Shown here piece after piece: positions 1 through 6,111 of a stretch of 41,173 bases of DNA. This stretch comes from a virus. The stretch is from the IMG/VR virus record IMGVR_UViG_3300025118_000041, positions 1 through 41,173 of that record; one strand, given 5' to 3'. Positions within the stretch are counted from its first letter, which is position 1, and each line of letters starts with the position of its first letter. The notes beneath the pieces were generated by a model that did no database searches, was not told where the DNA came from, and worked only from the letters and a program-made list of their open reading frames with translations. The position numbers were made by a program, and so were the translations under genes.

Positions 1-1251
1 CTGTTAAAAGAAGTTAATGGCAGCGATGCTACCATTAGAGAAATTAAAGACGGGATTAAATCCGGTCTTAAAAAGGTAAATGATTACCTAGATAAGGTTT
101 CTGTCAAGATCGAGGGCGATATGCTGAAATCTGTTAGCTCAATTAGTTGTAACAATGATGCAGAGCTAGGAAAGATTATAGCAGAAGCTTATACTAAAGT
201 AGGTAAAGATGGTGTGGTATTAATGGAAGAGTCCCCAACTGAAGAAACATACGTTGAAGTAGTTGACGGAGTTCAGATAGATTCAGGACTCACATCTCCA
301 CATTTTATTACTGATAAGGACAAGCAAGTAGCTGAGCTTGATAACCCATTAGTATTAATAGTATCTTCGGAAATCCCTAATATAAGAAGAATTCAAACAA
401 TATTAGAGCATGTTATAAAGACTAAACGTCCTTTATTAATAGTAGCTCCGGTTGAACAACAAGTGAAAGCTGCTCTTCTTATGAATAAGGTAAAAGGTAA
501 TATTAAAGTAAATATAATTGATCTACCAGGTTTTGGACCAACAAAAGAGGATACTGTTGCGGATCTTGCTTTTTTAGTTGGAGCCAAAGCAATCAACGAG
601 CAACTAGGTGATGATTTAGATCTTATAGATATAGATTGCTTGGGAGAGGCTTACACGTCGATTACAGATGATAAAAATACAGTTCTAACTATAGAGCCGC
701 CAGAAAAAGAGCTTGAAGAAAGAATTCAAAGCATACAAAAACTAATAGACAAAGAAGATAAAAATCCTTTTATCCAAAGAAAACATAGGCAAAGACTAGC
801 TATGCTATCAGGTTCTGTTGGAATGGTAAAAGTAGGTGCTGATTCCAAAGTTGAACTTAAAGAAAAGAAAGATAGAATAGAAGATGCTATTTATGCTACA
901 AAAGCGGCCCTGAAAGAAGGTATCGTCCCAGGTGGTGGAATCGCACTTATGGATGCTTCTGTAAAAATCTCCGCTAAAGCGGTGGGTGAAGAGATACTTC
1001 TTAAAGCTATTCAGTCTCCTTTCTATACTATATTAGATAACGCAGGTATTACTTATCCAGATTATAATGATATAGAAGGCGAGGGAGTTAACGTTGTTAC
1101 TGGAGAAAATGTTGATATGATAGCAGCAGGAATAATAGATCCGGTTTTGGTTACAAAATCGGCGCTGAAAAACGCAGTGAGCGTAGTATCAACAATAATA
1201 TCTGCAGATTGTGTAATTTCAAATATGAGAATGAATGAAAGCAATCAATAG
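1..1251 (+). CDS. groEL: Phage chaperonin GroEL, 5'-truncated by window edge
   Basis: The reading frame is open from base 1, so the true start lies outside; 416 residues are present, roughly E. coli GroEL residue 103 to its end. Visible landmarks: the VGKDGVV segment after the first intermediate-domain stretch, an apical substrate-binding domain with SPHFI (E. coli SPYFI) and a DLPGFG turn, the ATPase aspartate in DRIEDAIYATK (nt 883-885, equivalent of D398), the nucleotide-binding GGG (nt 931-939) and the GIIDP aspartate (nt 1138-1140, equivalent of D495). The Gly-Gly-Met tail of bacterial GroEL is absent; the protein ends NESNQ. GroEL forms a double-ring ATP-driven folding chamber in the cytoplasm. 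It sits directly upstream of groES, the reverse of the bacterial order, among phage genes. Identity is certain; that it folds virion proteins is inference. Confidence 0.96.
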   Translation: MLKEVNGSDATIREIKDGIKSGLKKVNDYLDKVSVKIEGDMLKSVSSISCNNDAELGKIIAEAYTKVGKDGVVLMEESPTEETYVEVVDGVQIDSGLTSPHFITDKDKQVAELDNPLVLIVSSEIPNIRRIQTILEHVIKTKRPLLIVAPVEQQVKAALLMNKVKGNIKVNIIDLPGFGPTKEDTVADLAFLVGAKAINEQLGDDLDLIDIDCLGEAYTSITDDKNTVLTIEPPEKELEERIQSIQKLIDKEDKNPFIQRKHRQRLAMLSGSVGMVKVGADSKVELKEKKDRIEDAIYATKAALKEGIVPGGGIALMDASVKISAKAVGEEILLKAIQSPFYTILDNAGITYPDYNDIEGEGVNVVTGENVDMIAAGIIDPVLVTKSALKNAVSVVSTIISADCVISNMRMNESNQ

Positions 1252-1492
1252 ATATATAATAGTAGATAAAATAAAGACAGAGCCTAAAAAGGTTGCTGGT
1301 CTTATAATGACGGATGATACAGATGTAGATAACCGTTATATAAAAGCAAAAATAATATCAACCGGTAATTTAGTTGAAGGACTAAAAGATAACGATACGA
1401 TATATTATGATAAACATGCTGGACACGACATATCATGGAAAGATACTCTTTATAGAGTTATTCAAGATAGAGACGTAGTCTTAGTGGATTAA
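1235..1492 (+). CDS. groES: Co-chaperonin GroES, roof-less phage type
   Basis: An 85-aa GroES-like lid protein whose start overlaps the end of groEL by 17 nt (ATG at 1235), so the two are probably co-translated. The N-terminal strand (RYIIVDK) matches the GroES opening. A mobile loop follows at about residues 13-34, with the AGLIMT hydrophobic triad corresponding to GGIVLT, the GroEL-binding tripod. The DNDTIYYDKH segment corresponds to GDIVIFNDGY and the end RDVVLVD to ESDILAIVE. Between STGN and VEGL about ten residues that form the roof beta-hairpin in E. coli GroES (97 aa) are missing. T4 gp31 also lacks that hairpin, which is associated with a larger folding chamber for the capsid protein. 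Assignment is strong; the functional parallel to gp31 is inference. Confidence 0.9.
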   Translation: MKAINRYIIVDKIKTEPKKVAGLIMTDDTDVDNRYIKAKIISTGNLVEGLKDNDTIYYDKHAGHDISWKDTLYRVIQDRDVVLVD

Positions 1493-1561
1493 ACCTAAAC
1501 CATAATCCAAAACCCTCAAACCTAAAAACAAAAATAAATTATTAATTAAAAAAAAGAAAAA

Positions 1562-1915
1562 ATGACAAAATATTTGTATTTTGCAAGTGGAACTATTGAT
1601 GGCACAACTTCTACTGAAGAAGTAGCTTGTTTCCCAGCAGACAAATTATCTCACATGGAGATGAGTAACACAGGTGATCTTAGACTTTTCTTTGAATCAA
1701 GTCAAGAACTAACTAAAGATATTGACCAAGCAGTTGTTGCTCTTGATATCACTGTTGGTAAGCACAAAGAAGTTATGGAAGGAATAATAAATACTATTAA
1801 TACTCCTTATTCTAATAGCGCTTCAATGGTTGTAGTTGCTGATAGTGAAAACGGCGTATTTGCGCATCCAGATATTACAGCTTGTGCATCTATTGCAGTA
1901 GTTGAAGCAGCGTAA
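1562..1915 (+). CDS. Small conserved phage protein, possibly virion-associated
   Basis: A 117-aa acidic protein I cannot assign to a named family. It starts MTKYLYFAS, then alternates short beta-prone segments (LRLFFES, AVVALDITVG) with one helix (HKEVMEGIINTIN) and ends in an Ala/Val-rich DITACASIAVVEAA. No membrane segment, signal peptide or catalytic motif is visible. The ATG follows a 69-nt gap after groES made almost wholly of A and T with C-poor runs; I see no ribosome binding site there, only a poly-purine stretch (AAAAAAAAGAAAAA). The stop is followed immediately by a second stop and then by the next start. The beta-rich composition would fit a small decoration or accessory virion protein, but this is a guess from style and position. 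Confidence 0.7.
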   Translation: MTKYLYFASGTIDGTTSTEEVACFPADKLSHMEMSNTGDLRLFFESSQELTKDIDQAVVALDITVGKHKEVMEGIINTINTPYSNSASMVVVADSENGVFAHPDITACASIAVVEAA

Positions 1916-1918
1916 TAA

Positions 1919-2359
1919 ATGCGATTAACCGCGCAAGATTTGCGTGACATGAATATCCTTAAGTATTACAGGCTCACTAGAAAGTGGGTCTGTAAAACTT
2001 ACGGGTTAAAAGACGCAGACTTAGAATTATTAATTTATTTAGATTGTAAAGGAAGATTTACACGAAAAGACTTTATCGACGGTGTTTATACATATTCATG
2101 GGATAAAGCAAGATGGGAGAGATTAAAAAGAGAAGGTTGGATAGAAACTTGGAGACACAGAAATAGAACAACTATCATGTACTCTGTATTTAAGACTTCT
2201 TTTAAATGTTCTCAAATGATAAGTAGGATATATAGAATCCTATTAGGTGAGGAAGACTTACCCACTTCAGAACGAAGTGTATTTTACAATAATAAATCAT
2301 ATACAGATAAAGTTTACAATAAAGCTATAGATGATATGATTAAAGATAAAGACAGATAA
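1919..2359 (+). CDS. Winged-helix (MarR-like) DNA-binding protein
   Basis: A 146-aa basic protein. Residues 30-90 read as a winged-helix domain: LKDADLELLIYLD (helix 1), FTRKDFIDG (helix 2), YSWDKARWERLKREGWI (recognition helix) and a wing WRHRNRTTIMYSVF, followed by helices SQMISRIYRILLG. The recognition helix into a wing with many Arg/Lys residues is the pattern of MarR/PadR-type transcription regulators. The C-terminus (residues 125-146) is a charged helix ending KDKDR. It begins 3 nt after the previous stop. It is the only clear transcription-factor candidate in the window and may control the late operon, though the target is unknown. A packaging-related DNA-binding role (small-terminase type) is a possible alternative. 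Confidence 0.65.
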   Translation: MRLTAQDLRDMNILKYYRLTRKWVCKTYGLKDADLELLIYLDCKGRFTRKDFIDGVYTYSWDKARWERLKREGWIETWRHRNRTTIMYSVFKTSFKCSQMISRIYRILLGEEDLPTSERSVFYNNKSYTDKVYNKAIDDMIKDKDR

Positions 2360-2360
2360 T

Positions 2361-2540
2361 ATGGCATTTAAAATGAACAATGTTCCTTATCCAACGAATA
2401 GAAAGGGTAAAGTAAATCCAAATTCAGAAGGTAATACAGATCTAAAAGATGGAAGATCTAAATCATCTGCTTTCCAAAATCTATATAAAGGAGGTGTATA
2501 TAAAAAACCAGGTGCTGAAAAATCTAAAAAACTCTACTAG
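2361..2540 (+). CDS. 59-aa basic, Gly/Asn/Lys-rich protein
   Basis: A short frame from ATG 2361 to TAG 2538-2540, starting 1 nt after the previous stop and sharing its last base with the GTG start of the next gene. The product begins MAFKMNNVPYP and ends KPGAEKSKKLY; it is strongly basic, low in hydrophobic residues and probably disordered. There is no recognised domain. Support comes from its exact fit between two convincing genes (TAATATG upstream, TAGTG junction downstream) and phage-like small basic composition. Without it there would be a 180-nt hole in an otherwise gapless operon. Confidence 0.6.
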   Translation: MAFKMNNVPYPTNRKGKVNPNSEGNTDLKDGRSKSSAFQNLYKGGVYKKPGAEKSKKLY

Positions 2541-2965
2541 TGGGATTTAAACTAGGTAAAAATAGAGGATTTGAAGCTACAGCTGGTGAAATCAAAACAA
2601 AAATGCGTTTTGGTAAACAAGCTGGAGAAGAAGGTTCTGTACCTGGTACACCTGTTATTAGAGTACCATTAGAGGAGGGCGTAATGGGTGAAGCTAATAT
2701 GGATGGATCTATTTATATTAACGAAAATATAATACCTGGTAGTTTTGAAGATAGGCAAACTATTAGTCATGAAATGAGACATGCTACAGACATGAAGCTT
2801 GGTAAGTTGGCCTATGAAGATGATCATATTACATATAATGGAGAAAGATTTGAAAGAATGGATATTGATGGTGTAGATTCTATATTAGTAGATGGAGAAT
2901 GGAAAGAAGCTGGAGACACTGGTTTTCCTTGGGAGAACGATGCAAATAATGGTAATGATCAATAA
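2540..2965 (+). CDS. Small zinc metallopeptidase-like protein (HEMRH)
   Basis: A 141-aa protein starting at GTG 2540, which overlaps the preceding stop (TAGTG); the first in-frame residues GFKLGKNRGF are reasonable for the family and no nearer ATG precedes the core. The hallmark is TISHEMRHATDM: the HExxH zinc motif occupies residues 77-81, and D84 or a later Asp/His could be the third ligand. Before it, EANMDGSIYINENI resembles the strand that precedes the active-site helix in zincins. The C-terminus ends in an acidic DTGFPWENDANNGNDQ tail. No signal peptide is seen. It lies directly upstream of the holin, so it may act in lysis (peptidoglycan or protein cleavage), but virion maturation is equally possible. 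The substrate is unknown. Confidence 0.65.
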   Translation: MGFKLGKNRGFEATAGEIKTKMRFGKQAGEEGSVPGTPVIRVPLEEGVMGEANMDGSIYINENIIPGSFEDRQTISHEMRHATDMKLGKLAYEDDHITYNGERFERMDIDGVDSILVDGEWKEAGDTGFPWENDANNGNDQ

Positions 2966-2974
2966 AATAAAATT

Positions 2975-3361
2975 ATGTTAGGAAAATTATTTTCTGGAGG
3001 AGCCGCTGAACTTGTTAAAGGTATAGGTGGTGTTGTAGACAATCTACATACCTCTAAAGAAGAAAAATTAGAAGCAGAAAGAAGAATAAAAGAATTAATG
3101 GCTAACTACCAAGCTGAGATGGAGAAAAATATCACAAGCAGATGGGAAGCCGATTTAAAATCAGATTCATGGCTGAGTAAAAATGTTAGGCCATTAGTAA
3201 TGATTTTTTTAATAGTATGCACCATGCTATTAATATTTATTGATGCTGGTGCAATAAATTTCGAAGTAAAATCATCATGGGTGGATTTACTTCAATTAGT
3301 ATTAATAACCGTGATCGGTGCCTACTTCGGTGGACGATCACTAGAAAAAGTAAAAAAATAA
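2975..3361 (+). CDS. Holin-like membrane protein (3TM/GTA-type)
   Basis: A 128-aa protein with an N-terminal Gly-rich amphipathic segment (GKLFSGGAAELVKGIGGVVD), a charged coiled-coil stretch (residues 28-56) and two strongly hydrophobic helices at about 73-92 (PLVMIFLIVCTMLLIFIDAG) and 103-119 (VDLLQLVLITVIGAYFGG). It ends in the basic RSLEKVKK. The layout matches the holin family described from gene transfer agents and many marine phages, in which WLSKNxRPL precedes the first membrane helix and GAYFGGRSxEK closes the second. Holins permeabilise the inner membrane to time lysis. The neighbouring metallopeptidase could be the partner enzyme; no conventional lysozyme or amidase is visible in the window. 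Confidence 0.75.
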   Translation: MLGKLFSGGAAELVKGIGGVVDNLHTSKEEKLEAERRIKELMANYQAEMEKNITSRWEADLKSDSWLSKNVRPLVMIFLIVCTMLLIFIDAGAINFEVKSSWVDLLQLVLITVIGAYFGGRSLEKVKK

Positions 3362-3365
3362 AATT

Positions 3366-4037
3366 ATGGCAGGAATAAATTCAACAGAAGTGGCATATGG
3401 ATTTGGACAATTAGGTAGTGCATATTCTGACATTGCACAAACAATAGTACCACCGCAAGGCTTAGTTATAGTTGCTATTCAATTTTTAGCAGATAACACT
3501 CCAACAGTATTAACTCCAGAAATATTAGATGCTGAGGGACCTGGTTATGTTTCAATATCTGGATCAACAAGTGACGCTGTAGATACTACTGGTAATAACT
3601 ACTTTAACTTTAATGGCACGTGGTCAAGTGAAATACCTAATGTAAGTAAAGCATCTGGACTGGATGTTACTTTAGACACACCAGCGGTTCCAGTAGGTAG
3701 AATACAAGTAGGGCAATACGTATTATTAGTAAATGGTGATGCTACCGAATCTGGAGGGACAGCTATGACTATAGACGCTGAAACACCAATACCTATTTAT
3801 AGAGGACCAAACGCGCGAGGCGTTAAAGTTATAGAATATGATAATGTTAGTAGAGTTAAATTAAGCGCTGACATAACACCAACGAGTGATCAAGCATTAA
3901 TATTTCTTGATCCTAATCATGGTGCTGGTGGTATAACAAGTGCTTCGCAAGTATATCCAAAAGGAGTTACTATTTACGGTAGATGGACAGCATTTAAACC
4001 ATCAGCAGCTGGAGTAATCTGTTATTTCGGTAAGTAA
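3366..4037 (+). CDS. Accessory virion structural protein (beta-rich)
   Basis: A 223-aa protein, Gly/Thr/Ser-rich with frequent beta-prone segments and no membrane helix or catalytic motif. The start (MAGINSTEVAYGFGQLGSAY) and the ending (KGVTIYGRWTAFKPS...VICYFGK) are typical of small virion or decoration proteins in marine phages; the GVTIYGRW motif is the part I recognise from such families. It begins 4 nt after the holin stop and ends in a TAATG overlap with the lectin-like gene, suggesting coupled expression of the two. Probable exposed capsid or tail accessory protein; the exact place in the particle is unknown. Confidence 0.6.
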   Translation: MAGINSTEVAYGFGQLGSAYSDIAQTIVPPQGLVIVAIQFLADNTPTVLTPEILDAEGPGYVSISGSTSDAVDTTGNNYFNFNGTWSSEIPNVSKASGLDVTLDTPAVPVGRIQVGQYVLLVNGDATESGGTAMTIDAETPIPIYRGPNARGVKVIEYDNVSRVKLSADITPTSDQALIFLDPNHGAGGITSASQVYPKGVTIYGRWTAFKPSAAGVICYFGK

Positions 4038-4771
4038 TGTTAGGATTAGGAAATAGTTTAATTACCGGTGGAGTAGTTTCAGAATATTTACCGCATTTAG
4101 AAATTGGTGGTTGTAAATTAGCTTTTTACCCTGATAAAGGTATAACACTATCTGGAGATAAAGTTACTGAATGGGCGGATCAAGCGAATGCTTATGATGC
4201 AGCAGTAGTTGCTACCGCAGATGTTGATGAGCAACCAGTATATAATACCACCCATCTAACTTTTGATGGTGCTAATGATAGAATGGAACTTCACAAAGGA
4301 GGTTCTAATTTTGAAGTTGATCTTGATACTAGTGACGATGGTTGGACTATTGTTATGATTGTCACATGTGATGATTGGGATGCTAGTAATCAAGTTATTG
4401 TTGGAGTTGTGGGTAATTCTTCTTACTTTATAAGACATGCTAGTGGAAACGCTCGAATAACAGCAAAAATAGATGGAGAAACTAATCACATGGATACAGA
4501 TTCTCCGTTAACGAATGGACAATATTATTGCCTCGTGGTTACTTGTAACGCGGCTGGAAGCGCTTTGACTTTATATGTAGACAATGAGGCACAAGCAGAT
4601 ACAGAAAGTCTGAATACCAATGGAAATGATATGAAAATAGAATCATTTGGGCATAGAGGCGGTACTGATTTAATAGATGGAGGTTATAAAAGTATATTAG
4701 CTTGGGACAGAATATTAACTGATGATGAGTTAGGTGAAATAGATGATTGGGCTAAACAATATAAAGGATAA
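4037..4771 (+). CDS. LamG/concanavalin-like lectin-domain protein
   Basis: A 244-aa protein whose ATG overlaps the preceding stop by 1 nt. From residue ~25 it reads as a concanavalin A-like jelly roll: KLAFYPDKG and VTEWADQANAYDA (strand and loop), HLTFDGANDRMEL (the F-D-G-x-x-D signature), TIVMIVTCDDW, a QYYCLVVTCNAAGSALTLY strand pair, and the typical closing ILAWDRILTDDELGEIDDW helix. These are features of LamG/Laminin_G_3 modules that bind carbohydrates or proteins. No signal peptide is present, which fits a virion protein rather than a secreted one. Likely role: glycan adhesion on the particle surface, together with the preceding beta-rich protein. The ligand cannot be told from sequence. 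Confidence 0.75.
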   Translation: MLGLGNSLITGGVVSEYLPHLEIGGCKLAFYPDKGITLSGDKVTEWADQANAYDAAVVATADVDEQPVYNTTHLTFDGANDRMELHKGGSNFEVDLDTSDDGWTIVMIVTCDDWDASNQVIVGVVGNSSYFIRHASGNARITAKIDGETNHMDTDSPLTNGQYYCLVVTCNAAGSALTLYVDNEAQADTESLNTNGNDMKIESFGHRGGTDLIDGGYKSILAWDRILTDDELGEIDDWAKQYKG

Positions 4772-4802
4772 AAATAAATTAAATTAACTTAAATTAAATA
4801 AA

Positions 4803-5105
4803 ATGGGAGCAAAAGGAACAAACGCAAAAATTAAAGAACTTAGAGGTATTAAACCTGAAAAAATAACTGACGAGCAGTTAGCAAAAGTTCAAGATACAGT
4901 AAATAATATTAATAGAGCTCAATTAGAAATAGGTTCTATAGAATTAAAAAAACATGAGATGCTACATAATATTGCTGGTCTTAGAGATGAATTAACTTTA
5001 TTACAAACTGAGTTTGAAAAAGATTATGGTACATTCGATATTAATATTCAAGATGGTGTAATCAATTATCCAAAAGAAAATGGCAAGACTGATAAGAAAG
5101 ATTAG
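4803..5105 (+). CDS. 100-aa coiled-coil phage protein
   Basis: A mostly helical, charged protein. An N-terminal MGAKGTNAKIKELRGIKPEKITDE leads into heptad-like helices (LAKVQDTVNNINRAQLEIGSIELKKHEMLHNIAGLRDELTLL, residues 26-67), then a short beta stretch (FDINIQDGVINYP). No known catalytic motif. The start is preceded by a 31-nt leader of only A, T and one C. Similar small coiled-coil proteins are common in marine phage operons but I know no function for them. Its 3' end overlaps the next gene by 26 nt. Confidence 0.65.
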   Translation: MGAKGTNAKIKELRGIKPEKITDEQLAKVQDTVNNINRAQLEIGSIELKKHEMLHNIAGLRDELTLLQTEFEKDYGTFDINIQDGVINYPKENGKTDKKD

Positions 5106-5301
5106 TATTGGTAAAGATTATAAAAATGATGCCATGCATTATGCCGTAGGACAAGAGGTGTATGGTGGTCATACTATTTGCGATATTATAGAAGAAGATG
5201 ACAAATATTCTGTATATATCAAAAAAAATAAAGACGTACTACCATGGAAAGACTTTAATAAGAACATGGCAGTGTCTGTAGAATATAATCTTGAGTATTA
5301 A
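5080..5301 (+). CDS. 73-aa conserved phage protein, unknown function
   Basis: A small protein that starts inside the previous gene in another frame and whose stop shares its last base with the next ATG (TAATG). Segments RKISIGKDYKNDAMHYAVGQ, HTICDIIEEDDKYSVYIKK and AVSVEYNLEY suggest a compact beta-fold, with a repeated Tyr-Asn-Tyr flavour. There is no recognised domain. An alternative start exists slightly downstream, but the 5080 ATG gives the natural MARLIRKISIG strand. Position between a coiled-coil protein and the tandem GroES-like protein suggests a shared transcript only. Confidence 0.6.
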   Translation: MARLIRKISIGKDYKNDAMHYAVGQEVYGGHTICDIIEEDDKYSVYIKKNKDVLPWKDFNKNMAVSVEYNLEY

Positions 5302-5882
5302 TGAAAAGTGTTTACGACTTTGTTGTAAAACCAAAAGGAGAAAGATATAATAACACTAAAAAAGTTGGGGATTCAGAACTTATACTTAACACTGAAATCT
5401 TTAACCATCAATATGTTAATAGAGAAGCAGTGGTTATATCTACTCCAATGGTAGGACATACAGATATACAAGCAGGCGATACCGTTATAGTACATCATAA
5501 TGTTTTTAGAAGATGGCATAATATGAGAGGTATAGAAAAAAATAGTAGAAGTTTTTTCAATGAATCTACTTATTTTATAAACCATGATCAAATCTTTTTA
5601 TATAAAAGAGATGATAAATGGATAGCTCCAAAAGGTTATTGTTTTGTAAAACCTTTAAAAGCAATAGATCAATTTAATATTGAATCTGAAAAACCTTTAC
5701 AAGGTATTGTTAAATATTCAGACGGTACGGTCGGGGTTAACGAACTAATTGGTTTTAAACCAAAGAGCGAGTATGAATTTATTGTTGACAACGAAAGACT
5801 ATATCGAGTTTTATCTAATTTTATTACAATTAAATATGAATATCAAGGAGACGAAGAAGAATATAATCCAAGCTGGGCATAA
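5301..5882 (+). CDS. Putative tandem GroES-like co-chaperonin
   Basis: A 193-aa protein that appears to hold two GroES-fold copies. Copy 1 (residues 4-103): YDFVVKP (first strand), GDSELILNT (position of the mobile-loop GGIVLT), NREAVVISTP (RGEVLAVGN), IQAGDTVIVHHNV (VKVGDIVIFNDG) and NHDQIFLYKR (ESDILAIVE). Copy 2 (residues 112-180): GYCFVKPL, LQGIVKYSDG, IGFKPKSEYEFIVDNERLYR and LSNFITIKYE fall in the same order, with the mobile loop much reduced. A 20-residue basic insertion (RRWHNM...NSRSFF) decorates copy 1. The C-terminus is acidic (GDEEEYNPSW). It lies 3.8 kb from groEL/groES. I see these correspondences by eye, not by computed alignment; it could be another OB-like or beta-barrel protein. 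Confidence 0.55.
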   Translation: MKSVYDFVVKPKGERYNNTKKVGDSELILNTEIFNHQYVNREAVVISTPMVGHTDIQAGDTVIVHHNVFRRWHNMRGIEKNSRSFFNESTYFINHDQIFLYKRDDKWIAPKGYCFVKPLKAIDQFNIESEKPLQGIVKYSDGTVGVNELIGFKPKSEYEFIVDNERLYRVLSNFITIKYEYQGDEEEYNPSWA

Positions 5883-6111
5883 AGCAGTTGAAGAACTGAT
5901 TAAAGTTGCAAAAGAAGCTATCGTAGATTCAGACGATGATATATCGGCAGATAGATTAAAGAATGCCGCAGCTACTAAAAAGCTAGCTATATTTGACGCG
6001 TTTGAAATACTTAATAGAATTCAAGAAGAAGAAAACTTGCTTGAGGGTAAAGCACCCGAAGAGAAAAAAGAGAAAATCTTTAAAGGATTCGCAGAAGGTA
6101 GATCTAAGTAA
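5836..6111 (+). CDS. Small helical protein before TerL; possible small terminase
   Basis: A 91-aa helical protein ending in a TAATG overlap with terL. I chose ATG 5836 (MNIKETKKNIIQAG) over ATGs at 5749 and 5773: the extra N-terminal residues they would add overlap the coding sequence of the previous gene and look like frame-shadow translation. Even so, the overlap is 47 nt, unusually long for this operon. The core DDDISADRLKNAAATKKLAIFDAFEIL is highly patterned and followed by a charged EEENLLEGKAPEEKKEK linker and basic FKGFAEGRSK tail. Small, helical and immediately upstream of terL are traits of small terminase subunits, but no helix-turn-helix is evident, so this remains a positional guess. 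Confidence 0.55.
   Translation: MNIKETKKNIIQAGHKAVEELIKVAKEAIVDSDDDISADRLKNAAATKKLAIFDAFEILNRIQEEENLLEGKAPEEKKEKIFKGFAEGRSK

Noticed and set aside
1062-1244. Antisense open frame over the groEL 3' end
   Set aside because: It mirrors a conserved GroEL coding segment, has no leader or neighbours on the minus strand and no recognisable product.
4037-4771. Target of a diversity-generating retroelement
   Set aside because: The lectin-like fold prompted a check, but there is no reverse transcriptase, template repeat or paired variable repeat in the window.
5749-5835. Longer N-terminus of the small-terminase candidate
   Set aside because: The added 29 residues are a shadow of the upstream gene and would make the overlap 134 nt.
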